DNA of 64,000 bases, from positions 755,204 to 819,203 of the forward strand of contig VXBP01000285.1 of the NCBI GenBank assembly GCA_013400115.1, given 5' to 3'. The notes beneath the pieces were generated by a model, which saw only the letters and a program-made list of their open reading frames with translations, was not told where the DNA came from and ran no database searches. Below are positions 1 to 10,411 of the stretch, in pieces. The position numbers and the translations under genes are program-made. This DNA is from Rhinopomastus cyanomelas. Lineage: Eukaryota > Chordata > Aves > Bucerotiformes > Rhinopomastidae. How positions within the stretch are numbered: position 1 is the stretch's first letter; each line of letters begins with the position of its first letter.

Positions 1-1017
1 CTTTATTGCTCAATAGCATTTTCAAATGAACTGTTCTATTAAGGCTTTAATAGTAACAGCCAGTAGCTTAGGAAGACCATTCAATGAAAAGCAGAAGCAG
101 CTTTTCATGAAGCTGTTTTACAGAACATGATTCAGATGAAGCTTCTAAACCTTTAATCATTATCAAAACACACACTTTGGAAGCTAATTTTAGGAACCAA
201 GTCTGCAAAATCTGAGTACACAGCTCAGTGCTACATCCACGCTGTTGGTTTGGTGTGGTAGAGATATTTCAGAATATTATAAAGTTTTCTTAAGACTAAA
301 GGTTCTGGAACTATAATTACCTAGGATGTCACCCTAAAAGGACATTATCCAAGAGGCACACATCCTCGTGTGTCCTCCCCACCCATACCTTTAAAATTCA
401 AACTTTGGTAAAAACTAACAAAAACAGGCAAGAATGTGAAAAAACAACCCTAAAATTATTCTACACTCAGGCTCAGGGATTAAGCTATTTTAACCCTTCA
501 GAGAGACAATGCTGATTTCAATATCAACAAAAAAGTGTGTTTTTTTCATTTTGATTCAAAAAAATAGGTTGTCAGCAACTTGCTCCAGTGAGGGCAAACA
601 CATATAATGACTTCCGTTGTTAAACAAAATTAACCAGTTCTTTCAGATTTGGGAAATGCTGTTGAAAGATTTATCTGTGGGGATAAAAAGTTTTTAAAAA
701 CAATCAACCTTCTAACTACAGGCCTGGACTTACTAAGGGAAGTAATGTGGTAAATAACTGTGCTCAGTAAGTGGAAGATAATCGCTTGCTTCTCCCAGGT
801 TGTCCCAAAAACAAACAACCCCTTCTCACAGCTTTAGCATTGCAAGAATCAAAACTTTTTGATTTGCCCGAGTAGTGTTCACCTACTGCATCCAACAGCT
901 AATGGTAACATCCTGGATTGAATTAGCTCATTTCACTGAACCTGCTGTTTTTCAAACAATAGTATACTCTTCTGTCTCTAGGAGGCCAGTCAATGAATGT
1001 TGGCATGAGTCTACATC
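1..1017. other. Non-coding flank, nothing identified
   Basis: AT-rich single-copy-looking DNA. The only open frame above 60 codons (minus strand, 630-818) is low-complexity and resembles no family I know. No RNA gene, repeat or promoter motif stands out. Confidence 0.5.
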
Positions 1018-1765
1018 ATAGACTGGTTTAGGATGGGAAGGACCTCAGAGATTACTAGACAAGGTTGCCCAAAGACCCTTTAAACACTTCCAACCTTCCT
1101 GGGCAACTTGTTCTAGTTCCTCACCACACTCAGAATCAGGAACTTCTTCTAAAGAAATCTAAATCTACCTTCTTACAGCAGGAAATAATTCCTCTTTATC
1201 CTATCACTTGTTAGAAGTTCCTCTCCAGCTTTCCTGCAACACACTTCAGGTACTGGAATACTGCTATATGATGTCCTCTGGAGCCTTCTCTTCTCCAGGC
1301 TGAACAGTCCCAAACCCCTCAGCTGATCTTCACAGGAAAGGTGCTAATCATCCCTGTGGCCCTACTCTGGACCCGCTCCAACAGTTCCATGTCTGTCTTA
1401 TATTGGGAACTCCAGAACCAGATGTACTACTCCAGATGAGGTCTCACAAGATCAGACTAGAAGGGGAGAATCACCTCCCTTGACCTGCTGGTGACACTTC
1501 TGATACAGCCCTGGATACAGTTTGGACTTCTGGGCTGCCCTCACACATTGCTGGCTCATCTTCAAACACTCTTCTCCTCAGGGCTGCTCCCACCATGTAT
1601 TTGTGCTTGGGATTACCCCAGCCCAGATGTAGGACATTGTACTTAGACTTGCTGAACCTCATGCAGTTTGCACAGGCCCAGTTCTCAAACCTATCAAGGT
1701 CCCTCCCCTCCAGTGTGTCGACCTTACCACAACACCCATGGGGAGCTTCTGGGCAGCTCAATAGT
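1018..1765 (-). mobile_element. CR1 LINE fragment, diverged, antisense
   Basis: Reading the minus strand gives, in order, the end of the CR1 reverse-transcriptase ORF and the 3' region. The plus-strand text shows the usual antisense landmarks: 'TTCTCTTCTCCAGGCTGAACAG', 'GACCCGCTCCAACAGTTCC', 'GAGGTCTCACAAGATCAGA' and 'CTGGGCAACTTGTTC'. The minus-strand frame at 1471-1761 contains 'SKYNVLHLGWGNPKHKYM', the CR1 motif usually seen as K-x-x-V-L-H-L-G-x-x-N-P. Stops and many substitutions mark it as an old, dead copy. Confidence 0.8.
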
Positions 1766-3770
1766 TACCATTTAAATCTCCATTCCTTCCAGTCACATCA
1801 GGAGACCAGTACACAAGAACCTTGAGCCAAGAGAAAAAGCCTCAACTCCTTTCTTTCCCTTCTTTACTCTTACAGTTTGCACTAGAATTGCAAAATTACA
1901 GTAAAGCATCGATGAATCCTGCTCTCTCATCCAGGGGCAGTTAAAACCCCCAAAATTTCTCTTGTTTCTTATTCACTTTGAGGCCTTTTTACACTGCTTT
2001 GGCACAGCACAAGGCTGCCAAGTAGATACAAAACTCCCCCCTACCCCTTTCACCTCCAAGATAACTTAGTTTAACAAGACCCCCAAAAAAATCCTGTTCA
2101 CAATTATTCTCCACTGCCTATCATTGCTTCAGGGGAACCCATTGAAATGTGTTAACTTTTGCTTAAAATTAAATTTTAGCAAAAATTCAGGGGAGAAAAC
2201 AGCTCTGGTGTGTTTTGAATGGAATTCTTCTTTTAAAAGGCTTTGGGATTTGGAAGACATTTACTCTTTTAATCCATTATATCAAAATCATTGACAAAAT
2301 CACAATGAAACATTTTGTTCCTTCCTAAAAACAAAAACCAAAGAGGGGGGGGAAAAAAACCCCAACCCCTCTCACAAAGAATTAAAAAGCATTCAGGTTT
2401 CATTCCAACAAGCTGGGCGTCAGGACCTCAGCATTCTTCAAGAAAAGAGATTATTGTCTCCAGCCAGTTCTCGTGTAAGCCTGTAAAATCCTCTGCCAAT
2501 CTTTTAGATTAATTACCAGCCAACTAATTCCTTTTCCTCACCAGTTTATCAAGCACTACCTGCATGGACTAGGAGCTGGAAATTTTATGTGTACAGATAG
2601 AGCTGTTTTACTCTAGTATCTCCCTAGTGACTTGCTGTTGTAACTCCACCTTTGAATAGTGTGCACAAAACCCCTGACATCTTTGTCAGCTGGTGACAAC
2701 AACATCCTTCACCTTCTGACCCCCAACACATTTCCACACGTCCTAGGATCTTTCTTTCATTATTGATTAGGGAAAGCAACACCATACAGCTCTGCAATGG
2801 AGAGATGCCCTCACATCTATTTACTCAGATCAGAGATCTCTGCCAAACCTCCCAACTGCCAGCCAAGAATGGAATGGAAAGTGCCCAGCTCTACACCCAA
2901 GGGAAGATGGAGAGAAGCCAGACTGCCAGCTCCTGAGCAGCAGCCAAGAGGAAAAGCATTATTAAGTAGGTGAGGTACATAGGTATTGGCAGCACGTTGC
3001 ACACTGGAGGAGATCACAGGCCAGGTCAGGACGCAGACAGATACATCAGTGGGTTATCAGAAATAGGGCCCCATTCAGCTCTGCATTTGGTCCCACGAAA
3101 ATTCATCCTAATTTGGATGAAACCCACAAGCTAAGCTTTTCTGGCAGATCTTCCTGCAAAATAGTTTGACTTCAACAGAAAACACCATGGAGAAAAACAT
3201 GGCTTTTCAGCACCCCAGTCTCTCGCTCATAGAAGCAGCAATTTCCCCTAAATCATGATGGTCAACACCCATAGCCCAGAGAAACTGTTTCTATCATCTG
3301 TCATTTAACCACTGGACTCCCTCAGTGCATTTGTTTACGCTGCTGAATCACTGTTCTGTGAAGAAAAGGCAACTTAGCTGCACCATGGCAACTTGCTTCA
3401 GTGGAAACCTCTGCATGGTGGGGTATCAGCATAGGAGTCGCATGTTGCTGATGCCAGATCAAGCTTAGGCTTCAGTTCCAAAACCATATCAAAGTTCACA
3501 TTAAAACTCCCATCGAGTTAGCCCCCAAAACTAATGAAACTCTTCCTGTCCTCTATTGTGGAGCCAAATGGTCACAGATAAGAACAAAGAGACTCATTTG
3601 GCCAAGGGGCTATGTGAGGATATTTTGTATTATGGGACAGTAAAAGCAAAGCAAACATACCACTTCTTATTTGCAGGTGAAGGACTGAAACAGAAAGACA
3701 GAGACTGGCTTGGATCTATACAGTAAATGTGTCGCTTTACTACACATTACTGGCTGCCCAGTGTAGTACT
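1766..3770. other. Non-coding spacer, nothing identified
   Basis: No convincing gene. There is a short poly-G/poly-A/poly-C tract near 2345-2370. Open frames in this stretch are below 70 codons and look random. Confidence 0.45.
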
Positions 3771-3915
3771 GGTTGTGGATTCTCCTTCTCTGGAGATGTT
3801 TAAAACCTGCCTGGATATGTTCCTGTGCAACTTGATCTAGGTGATCCTGCCGTGGTGCGGGGATTGGACTGGATGATCTTTCGAGGTCCCTTTCAATCCC
3901 TAATGATTCTGTGAA
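3771..3915 (+). mobile_element. CR1 LINE 3' end
   Basis: 5'-truncated CR1 retaining only the last ~145 bp. It has 'TTCTCTGGAGATGTTTAAAACC', 'GGATATGTTCCTGTGCAACTTG', 'GGATTGGACTGGATGATCTTT' and the terminal 'AATGATTCTGTGA'. CR1 copies characteristically end in an ATTCTRTGA-type microsatellite rather than poly(A), as seen here. Confidence 0.9.
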
Positions 3916-5340
3916 ATGGGTGATAGCATGAAGTTTCAGACCTCACATTTAAGAGCTGCTATAAAACCATTCAACATCAAATTCAGGAGTTCAACATCCC
4001 TCTCTTCCATACACTAGTCAGATTAAGAACAGTAACAGATTCCCATCTATTGTTTTCAGGAGAACCTATCAGCTCATCAGCCAGAACTGAGATCTCTATC
4101 TTTTTAGGATCCAAAGTTTTTTATGATACTATTCAAGGCACTCAAAGGGAAGTGCAGTACATATGCAACACAAATGGACTGGGATGTGTTGTGAGATAAG
4201 ATGCCCACAGGACACTAAACCAGTGCAATCTTCTTCAGAAAGAGGATCAGTATACCCAACAGAATTAATTAAATAATTCAAAAGAAAACACCAGAATGGT
4301 ACAAAGCACTATTCTATTTATTTTAATAACACAGCACTCTCATTTCCAGTGAAATCCTGTAGCGGTGAATTCTATAGACATACTCTGTGCTACATAAAAC
4401 CAGCACTTTTCCCATTTCAGGAGATGATCCTTCATTTTTACTTGTGCGGATATAACAAACGGCAATCTAGAGGGCTGTGAAAAAATAAATGGTCACTCAC
4501 ACTGATGACAGACAAGGTCTATCTACTAAAGATGTGTTAAGTGCTTCTCAGATGATCAGGAAAAATGATTGCACAAAACCAGCACAGACAGTTGCTCATG
4601 AGGATGTCAAAACAGCAAGCACACAGGATGAAAAACAGTGGCACAAACGCCATCTACCTCCACTAATAAATTTAAATCAGAAAATAGAGTAACATTTTGA
4701 ACAACCAAAGCAGTGCCACTGTCATAAGAAAAAGCATTAGAGGGCTGACACAGAAGTCTTATGAAGTGACCACTTAACAAATGGGGTAAGACAACACAGA
4801 CATCCCTTCTAGTCCTAGATCTTCACGAGTAGCTACCTGTACTTAACAGATCTCTCTTCAGAGCAGGGATTGCCTGTCCCTTGCGAAACAATGGCTACAT
4901 CCACAGGAGAAAACCAAGAATAGCAAACAACAGGGGTGATGACAGATGGGTGAGCACTTGTGCAGACAACACACAGCACACATACATGCCACACATGTTA
5001 TTCAAACGTACTCCTTCAATATTGAACCTGGGGGGATACTCCATACATAAAAGAGTCACTACCTATGTATATAAGCTACAACTTTTGCAGATCAGTCTGA
5101 AGTATGGCAACAAATCTGCAGAACACCACTTTTTAGAGGAAAACATGATTTCAACCAGATTTTCCATTTCCAAATTAAACACGCCCAATAAAGAATATCC
5201 CTTCAGATCCTCATGCCTGCATAGGGAGATACTAAGTTCCTCACACAATAGTTACCCAGGGGTAGGTGTGGAAGACCACTGCAAATCTGGAAAAACGTAA
5301 CATTTAGAACTTAGAGTACCTTAAGGTGATTAAAAAGCAA
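3916..5340. other. Non-coding spacer
   Basis: No gene recognised. A 139-codon plus-strand frame at 4881-5300 has no motif, no splice context and basic/serine-rich composition without domain structure, so I treat it as chance. Confidence 0.4.
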
Positions 5341-5774
5341 GCATGGAAGAGGGCCATGAGGATGATCAGAAGGCTGAAGCATCTCTTCTATGAAGATAGG
5401 TGCTGAGAGTTAGGGCTGTTCAGCCTAGAGAAAAGACTCCTCCAGAGTGATCTTATAGCAGACTTCCAGCACCTGAAGTGGGCTATAAAGAAGCTGGAGA
5501 GGGACATGTTATGAGAGATAGGATGAGGAGGATGGTTAAAACTAAAGAAGGGTTTAGATTGGATCTTGGGAAGAAATTCCTCCCTGTGAGGCTGCTGAGG
5601 CACTGGAACAGGTTGAACAGAGAAGTTGTGGGTGCCTGCTCCCTGAAAGTGTTCAAAGCCAGGCTGGATGGGGTTCTGGGCAACCTAGTCTGGAGAGAGG
5701 TGTCCCTGCCCATGGCAGGGGGGTTGTAACTAGATAATCTCTGAGGTCTCTTCCAACCTAAGGTATTCTATGAT
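5341..5774 (+). mobile_element. CR1 LINE fragment (RT C-terminus plus 3'UTR)
   Basis: About 430 bp of the CR1 3' portion in sense orientation: 'GGGCCATGAGGATGATCAGA' (end of the RT ORF), 'GGCTGTTCAGCCTAGAGAA', 'GGCACTGGAACAGGTTG', 'GTGTTCAAAGCCAGGCTGGA' and the 3' end 'TCTTCCAACCTAAGGTATTC'. Frameshifts break the reading frame. The 'TTCAAGGCCAGGCTGGATGGG' type of tail differs from the 'TTTAAAACCCATCTGGATATG' tail of several other copies here, so at least two CR1 subfamilies are present. Confidence 0.9.
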
Positions 5775-8379
5775 TTAATTTAAGCCTACATAGTTTGCCA
5801 CCCACAGAAGTCCACCAGACACTATCCATTACTCAACTTAAGTCTCTAGGTCACTATAAAATATTGTTTTTCCTACTGCTGCTAAAATGCAACTTATTTC
5901 CTTTTCAAAAACCAATCCTTCTCTGAACAGATAGATTATTAATTATAGCACCAGTAATATCAATTTCTCTTCTATGGACACATCAGGGATAGATGTCACC
6001 CAGCGTGTATAAAACAAACCACAGAAACAAAATCACACCTATCTAATTGCAGAGCGTTCCATCATTCCAGATCAGAAGAACGCACTGAAGCCACTGTGAG
6101 AACTGTGCCCTGGCAGAACAGCTTCTGTCCACTGAGTTACCACATTTGCCATTAGAAACCCAGAATGATCTATCACATTTTCCAACTCACGTTTTTAATG
6201 TCGTTTTCTCCTCGATACTTGTGAAACTCCACACTACTAGACAGCATCAGCAGCAGCCTGCTAGAGCCTGAGAGCACTGAAGACTCCCTTTGCCCAGCTG
6301 CCTTTCACAACAAATGAAGGCCACAGGTGCATTTAATCCCAGCCTGACAATGATTTTGAAACTAAGAACTGGTGTGAGAGACCAATGGAACAGGCAAAAG
6401 GTACCAGGAAGAGATAAAAAAGATAAAGTTTTGCCAATGCTTTTTTTCTAAAACCCTGGTGCATTACAAAAGCACACTGAGTAATTTTTGTCATGCACCT
6501 GAAAAACACATTAACATTAGCTGGAATATTATTGGAGGTGTTTCCTACAGTATTCATGTCAGGGAAGACAGTAATAGAATGTGCCTTTTTCTAACTAAAA
6601 AGCAAAGGGAAAAGACATTATGTGACATCAAGGCTAAGCAGTACAAAAGGGAGAAGTGTCTAAACTAAAGCAAGAGTTTGGCACAAGGACAAAAGGGATT
6701 ATACCTGCTATGAATACATTCAGACTGGATACTAGAAAGTGTCTAGCCATCAGAGCTCAGAGTACGGTGTAGCCTCACAGTGGGAATAACGTAAGGAAAA
6801 TAATCTAATTAGTTTTAAGACGGAGATTGAAATGCTCAAGAATGTCGTAACAGCAGGGGACTGGATTTGGGAAGTGCCTTTTAGTCCTGCGTTCAAGGAG
6901 GAAGACTGATCAGAGAACAGTCAGAACCTGTATGTGCATAAATTTCCATTCAGAAGCATTATTGCAAATTAGTCTCATCAGGTTTAACTAATCACACATT
7001 TGGTTCACAAACATCATTGGAGACTCATGCAAGTGCCAGATAACTGCATGTACCAGACTAAAGGTTAATATGGAGTTACTAAGTGAGCTCCTATTTTGCC
7101 ACTGATACACTCACCATTCTTAAGAAGGGTAAGAAGCACTGTAGCAGCAACATAGCAAAGGAAGTGAAGAGGATTTGGGGTGGGTCTGGACATATGTGTA
7201 GGTGTCAGCATGGAAAGTAACACTCTATAATATGTTCATAAAGGTTAAATTATACAACTTGTAAACATTCTTATTTTTCTTCTGTACACCAGCTCTTCTG
7301 AGACCAAATTCATAATGATCAAAGTGAGACTTTGGGAACATTTCTATATAAAAATGAGTTAAACCTGAAAAACCCAAGTTTGTTGTGTTTTCGGTGTTTT
7401 TCAAACTGAATGATTGGCTTCATCACCATCATGTAGACAAGAAAAATCACAGAAATTAGAGATACAAAAAACATGTGGGATTAACATGCCATAATACACA
7501 GCACTGTGTTCTCAAAATTTCCAGAGACTTGTGCTATGACACTCATGGTGAGGTCCTATCTCCCCTGAAGCAATACTAGCCTTTAAATATTCTATTCCTG
7601 AAGCTTATCTCCAATTAGAGTGCATCATTAACCACAAGCAGTAAGAGCTCTGAGAGGGGCTGCCTCAGATAAACAAGAAAAGAATTAGCAGCTTGTTACT
7701 TGACTGTTTTACACTGCACATTGGTGTATAACTGTTACTGTAACTTGAAGCTCTTCTATCCTCTGTGTAACATCCTCATAAGATTTTGTAGAATCAGCTT
7801 TTTCCCTCTTATACCACCACCATTTGGGCAATCACCCAGAAGTTATCAGCCGAGACCTATGAGGCCTTTAGGTGCTGATCTGGCAGTCATACACCCACAC
7901 AGCACTATCCTGCACTCCCAAATATTGAAACCATGGTACCGTGGGGTGACATGAAATCCTTGATCTCAGCTTGGTCAAAACCCAAACCAGTATTGTACCA
8001 GCTGTGCAGCAGTAACAATTGGGTGACCATGGCATTTCTTCATGCCTTTTAACTCCAGGAGTGTGCACCTACTCCTCCCACCACTGCTCAGGGGCCAACA
8101 GCAGCTCAGGCACCGAGCTCTGCCAAGAGGAAGCAGAGCCACAGCCACCAGCACTGTGCCGAGCAAAGGGCCCTGGCTGTGTGGCCCCACAGTCACAAGA
8201 GGCGGCAAGGAAGCTTTGACCCCTGGCTGTCCAGCCCTAACGTTCTGCTCAGACACAACCCAGACCCTTCCTGCAGCCGCCCTCTGTCCCGTGAGAAAGA
8301 AGCTCTGAGGTGACCCCGGGCGCTCCAAGGGAGATCTCGCTCTTTCACTATCTGCCTCCACCCGCAGACCCACACCAGT
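5775..8379. other. Non-coding spacer, nothing identified
   Basis: Single-copy-looking DNA with no gene or repeat that I can support. GC rises sharply after about 8050 towards the CpG island. The long minus-strand frame there (7975-8625) follows from low stop density in GC-rich sequence. Confidence 0.45.
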
Positions 8380-8760
8380 CCGTTCCCAGGGTGCCAGGAA
8401 CGGGGCCATGTACCCAGCACCGGGGGTCCCGAGCGCAGACCGGCGGAGGACCAACACCACCCACCACCCCCAGCCCTCACCCCGGCCACTGCAGGGGGCG
8501 GGCGCGGCGTGATGACGTAACGGGAGGCCGCTCGCCTGCCCCAATGGCGGGGCCCGGCGCTCCCGCGCCCCGAGACGGCCAGAACATGGCGGCGGTGCCG
8601 GGGTAGCACCGGCCGAGGTCAGCAAGTCACTGGCGGCAGCCTGGGCCGGGTGGGCTCCGAGGGGCTCTTGGACCTCGCACGGGGTTGCTCCGGGCCCCGA
8701 GGGCTCGTGCCGGCGTTGTCTGTGTCGTTGCCGGGCCCTGTTCTGGCGTCCCGCAGCCTC
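8380..8760. promoter_or_regulatory. CpG island with housekeeping-type core promoter
   Basis: A GC- and CpG-dense block stands out from AT-rich surroundings. It carries an Sp1-type GGGGGCGGGC at 8494-8503, a CRE-like TGACGTAA at 8513-8520, a CCAAT box at 8541-8545 and a near-perfect downstream YY1 element AACATGGCGGC at 8583-8593. There is no TATA box. The combination and the YY1 orientation are typical of a ubiquitously active, TATA-less promoter firing rightwards from roughly 8540-8590. It lies 1.8 kb upstream of GMNC. It could serve the small ORF downstream, an alternative GMNC transcript, a leftward transcript or a non-coding RNA; the sequence alone does not decide. Confidence 0.7.
8586..8606 (+). 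CDS. Minimal uORF overlapping YY1 motif
   Basis: ATG followed by five codons and TAG (Met-Ala-Ala-Val-Pro-Gly). The ATG sits inside the YY1 element, as in many YY1-driven promoters whose transcripts start just upstream. If transcription starts around 8540-8580 this would be the first AUG of the mRNA. Probably a leader uORF, not a functional peptide. Confidence 0.3.
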   Translation: MAAVPG

Positions 8761-8865
8761 TCCTGCTCAGACCTGCTCCCGGCTGGTCATTCTCCAGCCC
8801 CAGAGTTTACGGCCGGGGTGAGAGGCTAGCGCTGTCACAGCCCCCGGGCAACACTCTGGAGCAAC

Positions 8866-9012
8866 ATGGTAAAGAGCAGACGGAGCAAACCACAGAGGGC
8901 TGTACTGGGCCTCGGCTTATCAGTGTGTTCCATACGGATTATCGTGACCCAGCAGTTGCTCCTGCTCCATGCAGCCATGCAGGGGACAAGCTGGCACCTG
9001 AAGAGTGCCTAA
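8866..9012 (+). CDS. Candidate 48-aa small ORF downstream of the CpG island
   Basis: This is the first AUG after the 6-codon uORF; no ATG occurs between 8606 and 8866. Its context, CAACATGG, is strong (A at -3, G at +4). The predicted 48-residue peptide begins with a basic stretch (MVKSRRSKPQR) followed by a hydrophobic segment (about residues 12-36) that could form one membrane helix. An AATAAA lies 217 bases past the stop, so promoter, leader, ORF and poly(A) signal could form a single-exon transcript. I recognise no family; resemblance to short assembly factors such as PET117 is superficial. The ATG is followed by GTAAAG, so it could instead be an alternative first exon ending at ATG, as in GMNC. 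No evidence of translation is available from sequence. Confidence 0.3.
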   Translation: MVKSRRSKPQRAVLGLGLSVCSIRIIVTQQLLLLHAAMQGTSWHLKSA

Positions 9013-9228
9013 AGTGTGGTAACCTGTGGGTTACCACAGCAGTTACCAAGTGGGGTTTAGGAAAATTAAAGGGTGACCCAAGGCAGGGTGAGGTGTGGAT
9101 TTGGCACATGAGCCCTTTTGAAAATAACCTCTGTTGGAAAAAACGTAATTGAGGCTGGAGATGGCAGTGATTTAATTTTGCATAGCTGCCAATTCACCTT
9201 GGGCAGCACCCTAGGAAAACATGCCAGT

Positions 9229-9234
9229 AATAAA
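9229..9234 (+). terminator. Candidate poly(A) signal AATAAA
   Basis: Canonical hexamer 217 bases after the small-ORF stop and within about 700 bases of the CpG-island promoter. It matters only if a rightward transcript from that promoter exists. Confidence 0.3.
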
Positions 9235-9696
9235 AGAATGGAAGGCAAGTGGCATTCTTGGTTTGTATTATCCCTGAGCCTTGCTGGTAGGCTAACAGCA
9301 CTGAGCATCCTCCAGGGGAGGAACAGAAGACCCCCACCACTGTCTGCCAGCCTGCGGCCCTGCTTCACCCTCGGCTGCAGAAAGTGTCCACAGGCATGTT
9401 GGGTTAGCCTCCCTGTACAGCCCTGGCCATGCCAGCAGGCAGGATCCTTACTGAGTAAAAACTTTGCTCTTAGCTTTATTCCCACAGTTCCCTATGCTAT
9501 TCAAAGACAGACCCTCAAGAAAGAATTTAATTTTGGTGTATTTTATTTCTGGAAAAAAACTCAATTCCATCTTTGGATTTGAATTGCTGTGGAAGCCCAA
9601 TGTGACTACACACAGACAATTTCTATCTTTCATGCACCTGCATGTGGCTTTTGCAACATTATCCTTTATGATAGTAAATCTTAACCACTCTCACAG

Positions 9697-9720
9697 TATA
9701 TATATATATATATATATATA
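9697..9720. repeat. (TA)12 microsatellite
   Basis: Perfect TA dinucleotide run between GCs and a TCCCG flank. Confidence 0.95.
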
Positions 9721-10159
9721 TCCCGAGATATTCTGGAAGCCTGGGGCTTGACAGAAAACTAATTCCCAATATAGTGAGCCATTTGCAAGAGCTCATCATT
9801 GCATGACTTATTATTCTGAAACTTGCTCTTTCTTCCTCGGAACTGTCCACAGAAGTGGTCTGAATTGTATTGCTTCCCCATACCCCTGGAAAGCCATGGA
9901 AAGCCCATTCCCTCTGCTAGGCATGTTGGATAAACTTGCTTCTTCCTACTGGATTTTACGGCTGCAAACAAGGCTTGAAAACAAAACAAAAAACTCACCC
10001 AGAACACCAGCAGCCCTGCTCTGAATGTGTGGGATGCTTCTCTGGATCCCTGTTCATTTCCTGGAGTGAAACTCAGACACACCAGTTCAGTGCTGTCCTG
10101 AAGTGTGTGGAGGCTTTTTTTTTCACTCTCTCTCCTTCTCTTTTCCCTCCTTCCTTGTG

Positions 10160-10411
10160 TTGATTTGTGGGGCCAGAATGACTTTGATTTCAGCAAGTTT
10201 GCTGTTTATTCACGTCACAAGTTTGACAGCTTTACACCAAATCAGATTGCTGGGTTTCAGGAGAGCTCTGAGGCGTCACTGGGAGCTCCTTTAGATTAAA
10301 CTCGCCTCCTCGGTCTCCCCCCTCTCCCCCTCCTTCAGAGCCATTTAAATCTCTCTGGGGCTTTAACAGAAACGTGCTCCCAAGTCCTGCATTTACTCTG
10401 TCACTAACATG
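10160..10411 (+). promoter_or_regulatory. GMNC: Probable GMNC proximal promoter and 5' exon
   Basis: Upstream of the GMNC start codon lies a pyrimidine-rich tract (10090-10160 and 10310-10340), a CACGTCA half-CRE near 10211, and an AT-box CCATTTAAATC near 10341 that could act as a weak TATA element. A start site would then fall around 10365-10375, giving a very short 5'UTR before ATG at 10409. Placement is inferred from the coding structure; no transcript data are available. Confidence 0.4.
10409..10411 (+). CDS. GMNC: GMNC coding exon 1 (start codon only)
   Basis: The sequence reads CTAACATG|GTAAGT, a start codon directly followed by a consensus splice donor. Exon 2 then begins at what corresponds to residue 2 of mammalian GMNC. 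This gives an initiator Met encoded on its own, with a phase-0 intron. Confidence 0.8.

Noticed and set aside
5478..5729. Open frames on both strands
   Set aside because: They lie inside a dead CR1 copy.
7975..8625. 216-codon minus-strand frame in the CpG island
   Set aside because: GC-rich composition removes stops; several frames on both strands are open together.
8685..9152. 155-codon plus frame after the CpG island
   Set aside because: It begins at TTG with no ATG near the start; more likely an open shadow of leader sequence than a gene.
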